Below, piece after piece: positions 1-9,303 of a stretch of 37,205 nucleotides of DNA. The position numbers and the translations under genes were made by a program. The number at the start of each line of letters is the position of its first letter. Within the stretch, counting starts at the first letter, position 1. The notes under the pieces were generated by a model. The model was given only the letters and a program-made list of their open reading frames with translations. It ran no database searches and was not told the origin of the DNA. This stretch comes from a virus, in IMG/VR virus record IMGVR_UViG_3300042879_002976, positions 1-37,205 of that record. One strand, written 5' to 3'.

Positions 1-3000
1 AGTCTTGGTTGTAGTGCCACTTGCCCGCGGGTTGGCCGTCGCTGTCGAGGAATCCCTCCATGTGCTGGCGACCCTTCGGCTGCATCCACATCATGCTGAT
101 GGCGATGAGTTGGTTCTGGCTGTAGGACACGCCGTCGATCTCCTCGTCCATCCGCGAAAGTTCAAAAAGCAACTGCTGCCCCTGCATCTCGCCGCCGCCC
201 AGTTCGGAAAGGAACGCGGCCCACTCGTCGGAAAGCGCGGCAATGTCGTCGCTTTTGGCATTGTCGGCCTTGCGTTGCCGGTCGCTGATCTGGCGAGCGA
301 TCTTGCTGTCGTTGCCGAAAACGTAGCGCAGGACTTGGTCGAAGTTGAGGAGGTTGAGCATGGCGCTCTCCCACTTCGATGGCAGGCTATTCTCGCGCTT
401 TAGAGCGTCTTGGCGGGCCTTGTCGTCCTCCGCGGATACTCCGGCATCCTTGGACAAATCGGTGCGGTCGTAGCCCCGCTTGGTGCGCTGGGCGATGATG
501 CGCTGCTGCTCGCCCTTGTAGGCGCGGTTGAGGACGTCCTTGCCCATCGTGACCGCGGCGGCGCGTTGACTGCTGTCGGCGTTGGCCCAGTCGGCAAAGA
601 GCGGCACCATCTGCGCGGCCATCATGGCGTGCGTTTCCTCGTAGGGGTTAAGTTCACCGGCTTCGATCCGCGCCCATTGGCCGTCGGCATACGCTTGCGC
701 CTCCTCCGCGCTCCACTCGGTGGCCTCCTTGAGTTTGTCGAAAAGATCGTGGACGTCCGCGCCCAGCTTGCCCTTGGGTTTCTCTCCTGCCCCGCTGCGC
801 TGCGGCTTGGCCCGCTTGAAGAGTTCGACCGCGGCGGTGTTGTATTCGTCGCGCAGGAACTGCTCCAGCGCCTCATTGATCCGGTTGATGCGCTGGATAA
901 AGACGTCGGCAATGGCGCGGTCGGCACGGGTCGGGTCGAGGTTGCGCTCGGCGCGGTAACCGGCGGGCAGTTCGGTTTTCTTTTGCGCCTCGCCAATGTT
1001 CAGACCCTCGCGCATCCACGCGGAAATGATGGCACCGGACATGCCGCGGACTTCGCTGACCTTCTGGTCGCCCTTGAAGACGTCCATAGGATCGACCTTG
1101 GCCAGTTGCGTGTAGCCGCCGATCTTGCTGCGGACTTCCGGCGGCAGCACCGAAATGATGCCGTCGAGTTCGCCCAAGGCTTGCAGGATTTGCGTGCGGC
1201 GCATTTGCGCGAGGTCGCCGTCCTGCATACCGGCGAGCATGTCGCGGTTGTCGGCCATGACGCGGAGAAACTTCTCCTGCGCCTTCTCGTAGATTTTGAC
1301 GCGCTCCAGAGGGTCGCGGTCGAGCCGGTTCAACGCCGCGCCGACGCGGTCGATTTCGGACTGGGTGGAGATGGAGTAGGAAATGTCTGCCGAAACGCTT
1401 TGCAGTGCCTGCTGCAATTCTGGACTGCTGACGTCGCCACTTGTTTCGACGCTTACAACTTCAAGCCCGTGGTTGAGCAAAATGTTAACAGCTTCAACGG
1501 ACACTGATTTTGGAACGATTGCCGCTTTAAACTCCGTAAGGCGCACCACTCGCTGCGGCTTGCTTTCAAAATACGGAACCGGCGTATTCATCAGCGCCCG
1601 CGCCGCGGCCACTCCCTCCTGCGCTATTGCTGCGGGAACATCAACAAAATCCATTGAGCGCAAAGCGCGTTGCATGCCGCGCTCCGACATGTCTCCGGCT
1701 TTATACAAGCGGGCCAAAGCCTGCATAGAATTGTCCAACGCATCCCACGCATCTTTCCATTTGTAAAAATCAATGACCTTATCGCGCCACGCGCTGACCA
1801 CTTTTCTGGATTTTTCGCGTGCGGCTTCAACGTCTTCTTCGGAAGCCAAGCCTTCGGCGGCATTGCGAAGTTCAGTAAGCGAGCCAAAGCGGCGGGCGGC
1901 GGCGGCACGCGCTGGGCCTTCCCCGAAAGCCATTGTCTTTTCCACTCCGACAATGCGACCGGAAGACATGACGCGGGCAATGTTCTCCAGCGTGTAAGGC
2001 TCCCATTTGCCGCCCACCTTAATCCGCGGCGGCGAATACATATCTCGGATGGTCGATTCGACCCAGTCGGTAAATGCAGCTTCTTTGCCGGACAGCGCGG
2101 TATCCAGCGCCTTGCCGGTGGCTTCGGCGTCCACTTCGGTTTGGCCGTAAGACTCAATGTCCTGCTGGAGGATTTGCTTGCGCTGAAAGTAAAGCAGTCC
2201 GGTGTCCTCTTCGATGTTATTAGACATCATGCTTTCGCGTCGAAGCTGCTGAAGTTCTGGAGAAAGGTTTGCGATCTTTTCTTCAAGAGCGGCCAACACA
2301 ACGTCTGTCAGCTTTTGACGCGCTGCGGTGTCGTCGGGAGATATGCGCGTAACGTCGTTGCCTTCCGCGATGTAATCCTGCATCGCTTTAGTGCCGGTCA
2401 AATCCCACCGCTGCGCCTTCGGTCGCATGACGGGTTCGATTGTCACGTTTTCCGCGCTCTCCAAATACGCGGCCTTGGCCACGTTGGAGCGCGTCAGCTT
2501 GTTAATGGTGTCGTCGGGATTCGGCGTGTTGACCGCGTTGTCCCAGACGCCGCCGACAACTTTGTCACCGTAATACGAGGCGTAACGCGCTTCAAATGGT
2601 CGGAAGAAGTTGACCAACTTTTGCGCGACCGACATTTTGACCTTCTTGTATTCCGGCTTGGGAAAACGCGCAGTGTAGGCGTCGGCGTCGTAGACGGGAT
2701 TGAGCGATGGGTCGCCAAGTTCCTGCCCGCCCACCAAGGTAATTTCTCCGAAGCCCGTGATCGGTGTTCCGGTTTTGGTGACGGCAATAGACGGCACCGC
2801 CAACCCGCCCATGCGGTCAGCAAAGCGCAATTTTTCTTCGGACAACTTGTGCAGTGAAACGAGGCCAATGCTGTAGTTTTCGGTAGTGCTTGGGTATTCG
2901 CCACTTGCGGCCTGCCCCTTGACTTCGGCATCCTGCGCGTCAAGATTAGGCTGTGAACCTTGGGGAGAGAGTTTGTCATCTCTCCGCTCGACGGAAACGT

Positions 3001-6000
3001 CGGGGTCGGCGGTGTCAATCGTCTCGCTGGCGGGTTCACCGTCTTTTTTGTAAGCGGTAAGTAGCCACCGCATTTGCTGGTCAAAATACGTTTTGCGGAC
3101 GACGTATGTTTTGTCGTTGTTAACCAGTTGCACCGTGTTTTCATTTTCGGAAACAACTTCGGCGCTTTGAAACTCTTCTCCAAGCGTTGCAATAATTTCG
3201 GGTCGAAGTGCGGCAATTTTGGCAAGACCCCCCGAACCAGCTGCCCTTCCAGTAAAACCACCGTAAATCAAATCAACTTCGCCAATTTGCGGATGATTCC
3301 ACGCGGCAGGCACATAGCCTTGTTTGACGATCATCAAATGGTCGATGGCCTCTTGCGGACGACCGGAAAATTGCGGGAATGATTCGCCAAGGGCGGCGAT
3401 GCTGTAGTTCTCCACCGCCTGCGCCGTCGCCGCCGCTTCGTAGCCGTAGATCGGGCGACCAGTCATAATGCGGCGCTCGACCATGTCGAATAGATCAGAC
3501 GGCGTGGTGATCTGGTTGAATCCCATCGTCTGCAAGTCTTTGATTAGCGCGTCGAGGTCGGGCGCGTTTTTGCGGAACAAGTTGAAGACGCCTTTGACGC
3601 CAATGGCATTGCCGCCCTTGGATGCTTCGCGGATACGCTGCAACTCACCGGAGTATTGGTAGACCTTGCTGCTGGTTTTGGCTGGCAAACCGCCCGCCTC
3701 GCGCACGGCGTCGAGGATGTCGATTCCGCCGTCGGCAACAGCCTCCGCGGCGTCCTGCTCCATTTCAGCGTCCAGTTCGGCCTGTAACGCGGCACGCTCC
3801 TCGTCGGTCAATCCGTCGGCACCGCGTCCATCCGGCGCAACCTCCTGCGCGGTCTTTTTGCGGGAGCGGTCTACGATGGTCTGGTCGGCCAGTCCGACGG
3901 ACTCGGCAAGGAATTGCTCGTAGTCCTGCCCCAGCGTGCCGTCGGCAAATCCCTTGCGGAGCGCCAAACCGCGGGCCATGACCTCCTTGAGAACTTGGAC
4001 GAGGCGCTTGAGGTAATCGACAAAGCTGGCCGGTAGCTGGGACTCGGCGTTCTGGTCGATACGCTGGCTGACGTAGGCTTCGGCCACAATGGCGAGCGAT
4101 TCGATGATGTCGTCGAAGTTGTCCTTGGCGTAGGTTTCTCCGGTGATGGCCTCGGTGGCGGTGAGCCAGTCGCGCAGTTGCTGCTCGTTGACACTGCCTT
4201 GGGCGACGGCCCGCCGGACAAAAACGTGGTTGATCTCCTCCAAGGCGTCCTTCGGGCGCGAGGATTCGTTGAGCGCGATGACGCCGCGGAAGACGCCCTC
4301 GGCCACGGTTTCGATGCTGGCGGTGCCAAGGATCGTAAGCGTGCTGTAGTCTTGCCCCGCGGTGCGCGGGTCTTGGGCGATGCGGCGGTGCAGGGTTTCG
4401 ATGCCTGCGGTGTCGCCCAGTCCTTGCAGGCGCTCCAGTTCCTGCTGGGCGGTGCGGGAGCCTTCCAACCGGACGACGTTGTTGGGGTCTTGTTGCGTCC
4501 ACCAGTCGATCAGTTCCTTGGTGGCGATGCGGTCGGCGCTAAATTGCGCCGCGGTCGATTTCATCACCGCCATGCGGTAGGCATCCTCTGCGGCCTGTTG
4601 GCTGGTGGTGCGGTAACGCTCGACGCCCTTCTCGTCGCGCACGATGTAGGTCATGCGACCGGCGGTGTCCTTTTGCGTCTCCATCGTGGGCATGGCGGCG
4701 TCTTCTTGGTTGGTCGCTGCGGCGCGAGACTGCTCGGCTATGCGATCCTTGGCTGCTTGCACGCGCTCCGGCGGCATGTTCTTGAGAGTCTCGACGTAGC
4801 GGTTGCGGCGTTCCTGCGGCGTGGTGCCGTCTTCGATGTATCGGCGCTCCTGCTCGTTGATGCCGGTCGGATCGTACATCATCTTCTGGCGGCGCTCGGC
4901 GCTGGCAAAACGTTCGCCGTCGGCAAACGTCTCTACCATGTGACCGCCAATGACCGGCATGAGGGTCGCGGCCAAGACCTCCAAACGACTGTCTTTCCAC
5001 TGGGTCAGCGTATCTTCCCAGTTGACGTCGGGAAACTCGTCGCTCAAAGCGGCGGCGACGTCTTTGACCAGAGGTGTGGTCAGATCCTGTGTTCCCTCGG
5101 TGATGTTTTCGCCCACCACCTTGCCGAAAAAGCTGACCGCGCCTTGCGTGGTGCGGGCAAACCGCGCCGGATTGACCAGCTTCTGGATCGTCTCCCGATA
5201 CCACTTGTAGCGACCGAAAACGAGCTTGGCACCGAAGACCTCCGCGGCGGTCTGGAGCGGGGCGCTAACCGCGGCCAAGGTGCGTGATTGCGAGGGCGTG
5301 AAGCCCTCCAGACGGAGTTGGTTGTATTCGTCGGCGTAGATGGCCGCGCCGGTCAAAACGGGGCCAACAACGGGGATTGCGGCGACTCCGGTGAAGGCCA
5401 GCGATTGCGGCCCCAAAAGGGCAATATCCTGCACAAACTTCAGCGCACCGGTGGCGTTGCTCTTGACGGGATCAAAACGATTGTCGGCCAAGTCGCGTAG
5501 TTCGCGGACGACGTTGAAGCGTTGCAGTTCACGCTCGGCCTGCTGAAGCAGGGTTCCGCGGTCGTCGGTGCTGACCTCCTCAAAGTCCTGCGGGCTGAAA
5601 GCGGTGCCGGTGGCGCGGGTCAGTTGGCCGGTGTTCTTGTTGCGGAAAAGCGTGCCTTCGCCTTGCAGGAGAGCAACCTTGGCCTCGGCGTCGGTTTCCT
5701 GCGCGACCAGCGCGGTGGTGCGAACCATGTTGAGCGAGCGCGGCCACGCCTCCGCGGCCATTTCCCAGAAGCCCTTGTCGTCCATTCCTTGGCGCTTTGC
5801 GGCCATGAAGATGGCGGCGTAGCCACGGTCGCGCACTTCCTTGGGCAGTTCGCCCAGCCCGTCAATGATGGCGTTGAGGTCTTCGACCGTCTTGACGTCA
5901 TCCTCCGGCGCTCCCTCGACCTTGCGTCCGGTGACGTTGATGATATTGGCGTAGAGCCGTTGCAGGACGTCGCCGTGGTCGCGCAGCATCTGCTCGTTTT

Positions 6001-6661
6001 CGACGTAATATTGTTCTGCGGCCTTGAGCGTGTTGGCCTCCCAGTTGTCCGGCAAAGCGTCGAGGATCTCGGCGTTTTCCTCTTTCCACTTGGTCATTAA
6101 GGTCGGGATGTCTACCGGCGTGCCTTTGTTGACTTGGTCGAAAAGAGAAAGGGCAACGTCTCCGGCGATGAGGTCGTAGGCTTCGTCGCTTTGCTTCTTT
6201 GTCTCAAACGACTTGCGGACAAGTTCAAAGGCTTCGCTTTCGGTCTTGGGCGCTTTGCCCATGTTCTGCAAAAACCAGCGGTCGCGTTCGCTCGGATAAA
6301 GGTCGCCCATTTCGCGGGCGGTCTGGTTGGTCTGGGCGGCAATGAACTTGCGGTTGGCCGCGCCATATTTGACTTCGTCGTCGGCCTGCCCGCCGCCGGA
6401 GTCAGACCACCAACTGTTGACGTCGGCGTAGATGCCGGTCAGATCGTCGTAGTTGCGCGACTGCTCCTCGGCCAGCTTGGTTTCCGCCCAGTTGCGGAGG
6501 GCGCTGCGGTATTGCTCCTGTTCCATCGGACTGGCCGAATCGAAGGAGTCATAGAGTTCGCTGGCCCGCTGGTCATCGATGGCCAGCGTGAAGTCTGCGG
6601 TTTGCCTGCCTGCCGCGCCGCGGGAAACGGTGCGTCCCTCGTTGAGCATGGTCGGGGTCAT
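1..6661 (-). CDS. Giant polyvalent virion/ejection protein (T7 gp16 position), N-terminal 2220 residues
   Basis: One open frame runs from ATG at 6661, in an ATGA overlap with the stop of the gp15-like gene, to base 1. It continues in frame at 37205 to a stop at 37072, giving 2264 residues. It occupies the place of T7 gp16, the largest ejected core protein. Seen in order: a charged helical N-terminus; a hydrophobic stretch around residues 400-440; a degenerate zincin-like segment with EEINH at 808-812 where HExxH is usual; a compact domain at about 1095-1206 with GEVDLIYG (1127-1134) and WLLTAYKK (1199-1206), resembling the barnase/EndoU/colicin/RelE-like (PBECR) nucleases of phage polyvalent proteins; a segment from about 1260 with YSIGLVSLHKLSEEKL and RMGGLAVPSIAV typical of large polyvalent proteins; and a helical C-terminus. 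Inferred role: delivered into the host with the DNA, where its domains act early. The T7 gp16-type lytic transglycosylase motif was not seen here. Domain names rest on recalled patterns. Confidence 0.85.
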   Translation of the reverse strand, partial: MTPTMLNEGRTVSRGAAGRQTADFTLAIDDQRASELYDSFDSASPMEQEQYRSALRNWAETKLAEEQSRNYDDLTGIYADVNSWWSDSGGGQADDEVKYGAANRKFIAAQTNQTAREMGDLYPSERDRWFLQNMGKAPKTESEAFELVRKSFETKKQSDEAYDLIAGDVALSLFDQVNKGTPVDIPTLMTKWKEENAEILDALPDNWEANTLKAAEQYYVENEQMLRDHGDVLQRLYANIINVTGRKVEGAPEDDVKTVEDLNAIIDGLGELPKEVRDRGYAAIFMAAKRQGMDDKGFWEMAAEAWPRSLNMVRTTALVAQETDAEAKVALLQGEGTLFRNKNTGQLTRATGTAFSPQDFEEVSTDDRGTLLQQAERELQRFNVVRELRDLADNRFDPVKSNATGALKFVQDIALLGPQSLAFTGVAAIPVVGPVLTGAAIYADEYNQLRLEGFTPSQSRTLAAVSAPLQTAAEVFGAKLVFGRYKWYRETIQKLVNPARFARTTQGAVSFFGKVVGENITEGTQDLTTPLVKDVAAALSDEFPDVNWEDTLTQWKDSRLEVLAATLMPVIGGHMVETFADGERFASAERRQKMMYDPTGINEQERRYIEDGTTPQERRNRYVETLKNMPPERVQAAKDRIAEQSRAAATNQEDAAMPTMETQKDTAGRMTYIVRDEKGVERYRTTSQQAAEDAYRMAVMKSTAAQFSADRIATKELIDWWTQQDPNNVVRLEGSRTAQQELERLQGLGDTAGIETLHRRIAQDPRTAGQDYSTLTILGTASIETVAEGVFRGVIALNESSRPKDALEEINHVFVRRAVAQGSVNEQQLRDWLTATEAITGETYAKDNFDDIIESLAIVAEAYVSQRIDQNAESQLPASFVDYLKRLVQVLKEVMARGLALRKGFADGTLGQDYEQFLAESVGLADQTIVDRSRKKTAQEVAPDGRGADGLTDEERAALQAELDAEMEQDAAEAVADGGIDILDAVREAGGLPAKTSSKVYQYSGELQRIREASKGGNAIGVKGVFNLFRKNAPDLDALIKDLQTMGFNQITTPSDLFDMVERRIMTGRPIYGYEAAATAQAVENYSIAALGESFPQFSGRPQEAIDHLMIVKQGYVPAAWNHPQIGEVDLIYGGFTGRAAGSGGLAKIAALRPEIIATLGEEFQSAEVVSENENTVQLVNNDKTYVVRKTYFDQQMRWLLTAYKKDGEPASETIDTADPDVSVERRDDKLSPQGSQPNLDAQDAEVKGQAASGEYPSTTENYSIGLVSLHKLSEEKLRFADRMGGLAVPSIAVTKTGTPITGFGEITLVGGQELGDPSLNPVYDADAYTARFPKPEYKKVKMSVAQKLVNFFRPFEARYASYYGDKVVGGVWDNAVNTPNPDDTINKLTRSNVAKAAYLESAENVTIEPVMRPKAQRWDLTGTKAMQDYIAEGNDVTRISPDDTAARQKLTDVVLAALEEKIANLSPELQQLRRESMMSNNIEEDTGLLYFQRKQILQQDIESYGQTEVDAEATGKALDTALSGKEAAFTDWVESTIRDMYSPPRIKVGGKWEPYTLENIARVMSSGRIVGVEKTMAFGEGPARAAAARRFGSLTELRNAAEGLASEEDVEAAREKSRKVVSAWRDKVIDFYKWKDAWDALDNSMQALARLYKAGDMSERGMQRALRSMDFVDVPAAIAQEGVAAARALMNTPVPYFESKPQRVVRLTEFKAAIVPKSVSVEAVNILLNHGLEVVSVETSGDVSSPELQQALQSVSADISYSISTQSEIDRVGAALNRLDRDPLERVKIYEKAQEKFLRVMADNRDMLAGMQDGDLAQMRRTQILQALGELDGIISVLPPEVRSKIGGYTQLAKVDPMDVFKGDQKVSEVRGMSGAIISAWMREGLNIGEAQKKTELPAGYRAERNLDPTRADRAIADVFIQRINRINEALEQFLRDEYNTAAVELFKRAKPQRSGAGEKPKGKLGADVHDLFDKLKEATEWSAEEAQAYADGQWARIEAGELNPYEETHAMMAAQMVPLFADWANADSSQRAAAVTMGKDVLNRAYKGEQQRIIAQRTKRGYDRTDLSKDAGVSAEDDKARQDALKRENSLPSKWESAMLNLLNFDQVLRYVFGNDSKIARQISDRQRKADNAKSDDIAALSDEWAAFLSELGGGEMQGQQLLFELSRMDEEIDGVSYSQNQLIAISMMWMQPKGRQHMEGFLDSDGQPAGKWHYNQD

Positions 6662-8619
6662 GCGCTGCGATACATCTCGTAGGCTTGCTGCCACCCGCTG
6701 TTGTCGAGCGGGAAGTCTTGTCCGGCTTCGTGGCGAGCCATTGCTTGGGCAAAGGCAATCGCGTCTTCGGGTGAGGCCATGATTTCGGCCACGCTTTGGT
6801 CGGCGGTGAATCCGGCGCTTTGCAGGATGGAAAGGTAGCTGGACACATTATTTCCCCCGCTCCACTTGGCGATGGCTTGGCGCACGCTGCTGTTGCGGTA
6901 GCTGGGCCGGTCAAGTTGGTAAAGCAGCGCGGCGGCTCCATGAACCGGCGTGGGGAACTTGGCGATCTGGTTGCCTTGGCCCAAGCCGTCGTTGAGCTTT
7001 TGGCCATACTCGGCACCAAATTTTTTCTGCCATCCTCCGACATACCACATGGCTCCGGCGTTGTTGTTGCGGATGGAGGCTGGAGCGCGGCGTGATCCGG
7101 CGTTGGTCTGCGGGCCAAAGCGCGGGTCTTGCAACACGCGCCGCGGGTTGATGGTCGGCGCTTGAAGCACTTCCGGCTTCGGCGTGTCGGCCACGCCGTC
7201 GGCCATGTCCTCTTGGTAAATCTTGGTGCGGATCTGGTTGTATTGCTCGGTGACTTTGGTCGCGTCGGCGGCTTCCTTCGGGTTGGCTGATGCCCAGCTA
7301 TTGAGCATGTCGATCTCGCGGGACTGGCGCGTCTTGGCCGCTTGCCACGCTTCTTCGTTTTTAATGGAACCGTATTTGCCCAGCGTGAACATCTCGCGGC
7401 TGCGCTGCTTGATGGCTTCGATGGCGGTGCTGGGCTTGGGTTGCGCGTCCTTCTTTTTGTCGCGCAGCATTTGGCTCAAGTCGGCTTGGAAACCGGCGGG
7501 CATGGTGTGAACCCATGACAGCAGACGGTCAAATTCCTTGGATTCTTGGTCAACGGACGGATCGTAGAGGTCAATGGCGGTGACCAGTTGCGGGCGCTGG
7601 GCGAGGCGTTTGGCCTGTTCTTCGGGCGACTGGCTAAACGCCGCCTCCAGCTTTTGCATATTGAGCGTGTCCAGCCTGTCGCTCCATTGCTCGCGCAGTT
7701 GTTCGACGGTTCCGTATTGGCCTTCGGCAATGCCGGTGACGGCTTCGTTGTAGCTGTCGATGGTGGCGTTTTGGCTGTGGCCCTCCCACATTTTGAGCGC
7801 CTTTTTGATGTCGGCTGGCTCGCCGTTGAGCGACGGGAAAAACTTGCTTTCAAACGATCCGCTCTCGACCGCTTGGCGCAGATCGGCGGTTACTTCTTCA
7901 GCTTCCGCGGTCGTTCCTTCGGCCAGACGCTGGATCATTTGGGTGTCAACGGTTTCCCAAAGTTGGCGCTTGGTTTCGGCTTTTTGTCTTTGCTCAAATT
8001 TGATGATTTCAGACTCCCCGTATTCCTGCGTCCACAATCCTGCCTCCGCCCCTCGCCGCCATCCTGCCATGACGTCTTCGGGTCGCCCGTCCAACTCGGC
8101 CCGCTCAATGTAATTCTTTTTTTCCTGCACAGCCCGTCCGATCATGGCTTTGTTGGCGCTGGTAAACACTTGCGCTTTGATCCCGTTCTCTGTGTTGGCC
8201 AGCCATGTGTCGCGGCGGTTGAGTCCGTCGCGGGTGGTCATCTTGAGGGACGACACTTGGTCGCGCAGCTTGGGCGCGTAGTTGTTTTCCCAGATACTGT
8301 TCCATTCGCTCTCCGGCTTGGTGGCAACCTCGGCGTCGAACTTGGAAACCATGTCCGTCTTGATCCGGTCGGCGGCGGCAAGGTTGGCCTCGTCGCTGGC
8401 GCGGGCCATCGACAGCGAAAAGTCGCCCAGCACATTGGCCGCTTGCTGACCGGCGTTGCCAAGGTTCTCGTAGGCGCGGCCCACCGCCATGTAGCTGGCG
8501 TCGTCGATCATGCCCATCAGTTCGACGTCGGGCGTGCGGATGGCCCCTACCGGCAGCGGCACGGCGGTTGAGCCGGTCGCGGGAGCGTTGGGGATTTGGA
8601 CGAGCGGGATGTTGGCCAT
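6658..8619 (-). CDS. Internal virion protein, gp15-like, with C-terminal muralytic-like domain
   Basis: A 653-residue protein lying between the gp14-like and gp16-like genes, which is the position of T7 gp15. Most of it is charged and helical, with many Gln and Glu, as in internal core proteins that form part of the DNA ejection channel. From about residue 517 the sequence changes character: IRNNNAGAMWYVGGW, then FPTPVHGAAALLYQL and a conserved-looking helical tail. This resembles the IRNNNPGN signature of phage virion lysozyme-like (P5-type) proteins. The inference is that the peptidoglycan-opening activity that T7 carries on gp16 sits here instead. It overlaps both neighbours: the start codon shares a base with the upstream stop, and its TGA overlaps the next ATG. 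Confidence 0.8.
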   Translation of the reverse strand: MANIPLVQIPNAPATGSTAVPLPVGAIRTPDVELMGMIDDASYMAVGRAYENLGNAGQQAANVLGDFSLSMARASDEANLAAADRIKTDMVSKFDAEVATKPESEWNSIWENNYAPKLRDQVSSLKMTTRDGLNRRDTWLANTENGIKAQVFTSANKAMIGRAVQEKKNYIERAELDGRPEDVMAGWRRGAEAGLWTQEYGESEIIKFEQRQKAETKRQLWETVDTQMIQRLAEGTTAEAEEVTADLRQAVESGSFESKFFPSLNGEPADIKKALKMWEGHSQNATIDSYNEAVTGIAEGQYGTVEQLREQWSDRLDTLNMQKLEAAFSQSPEEQAKRLAQRPQLVTAIDLYDPSVDQESKEFDRLLSWVHTMPAGFQADLSQMLRDKKKDAQPKPSTAIEAIKQRSREMFTLGKYGSIKNEEAWQAAKTRQSREIDMLNSWASANPKEAADATKVTEQYNQIRTKIYQEDMADGVADTPKPEVLQAPTINPRRVLQDPRFGPQTNAGSRRAPASIRNNNAGAMWYVGGWQKKFGAEYGQKLNDGLGQGNQIAKFPTPVHGAAALLYQLDRPSYRNSSVRQAIAKWSGGNNVSSYLSILQSAGFTADQSVAEIMASPEDAIAFAQAMARHEAGQDFPLDNSGWQQAYEMYRSA

Positions 8620-9302
8620 TACGCTGCTGTGCCTCCTTTAGTTCCGCGGAAATTAAAGTTGCTTCCAATGCTCGCCGCTTGCGAAACGCCGGAGATAAGC
8701 GACCCGTAGCTATTGACGCGCAGGGCGTTGGCGGTGTTCTGGCCTTCCAAGAGGATCGGCTGGGCGCGGAAGGACGCGCTGGCCGCGTTGTAGTCGGCGG
8801 CGGCTTGGTCGATCAGCGAATACTGGGCCTGCCATTTTTCGACTGCGGCCTTTTGGAAATAGGCACCACGCTCAAGGTTGGCTTTGTAGAGTTCGTCGCC
8901 CACGGCCATGTTCATCAGTCCGGCGCTTTCGGCCATGACGGCCAAGGGCGAACCGCTGGTAGCCACACCTGCCTTGGCGTAGCGAGCGCGTTGGGTTCCC
9001 AAAAGTCGGTCGTTTTCTTGGCGCATCCGGCGGGCGCGTTCGCGGGCCTCTTGTTCCACGCGCAGCCCCTCGTTCTCCATGACCTTGGCGTTCTGCATGC
9101 CCGCGGCGTATTGCTGCTCGGCGGCGACCTTCTGCATCGCCGCCTGCATCTGCATGTTTTGCAGTTGCACTTGGTAGTTGTAGTTGGCCAGACGCTGCGC
9201 GGACGCGGCCTGCTGCTGCTGGCCGTAGTAGCTGATGCCCGCGCTGGCCAGCGTTCCCAAGATGGCCGTTCCGGCCAAAACTGATGCGGTGATTCCGGCC
9301 AT
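8619..9302 (-). CDS. Internal virion protein, gp14-like
   Basis: A 227-residue protein. A hydrophobic, glycine-rich N-terminus (about residues 4-26, TASVLAGTAILGTLASAG) is followed by a long Gln/Ala/Met-rich helical region (about 28-100) and a conserved-looking AKAGVATSGSPLAVMAESA segment. The same layout is common in T7 gp14-type core proteins, which are ejected first and insert into the outer membrane during DNA entry. It sits directly ahead of the gp15-like gene and shares one base with it, so the two are probably translationally coupled. Family assignment is by layout, composition and gene order. Confidence 0.8.
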   Translation of the reverse strand: MAGITASVLAGTAILGTLASAGISYYGQQQQAASAQRLANYNYQVQLQNMQMQAAMQKVAAEQQYAAGMQNAKVMENEGLRVEQEARERARRMRQENDRLLGTQRARYAKAGVATSGSPLAVMAESAGLMNMAVGDELYKANLERGAYFQKAAVEKWQAQYSLIDQAAADYNAASASFRAQPILLEGQNTANALRVNSYGSLISGVSQAASIGSNFNFRGTKGGTAA

Positions 9303-9303
9303 A

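Noticed and set aside
410-1507. Long plus-strand open frame opposite the giant gene
   Set aside because: It is a shadow produced by the codon bias of the minus-strand gene; the translated sequence has no family pattern and no ribosome site. The same holds for long plus-strand frames at 1670-2857, 4178-5287, 7546-8571, 9235-10776, 15737-17698 and 17371-18978.
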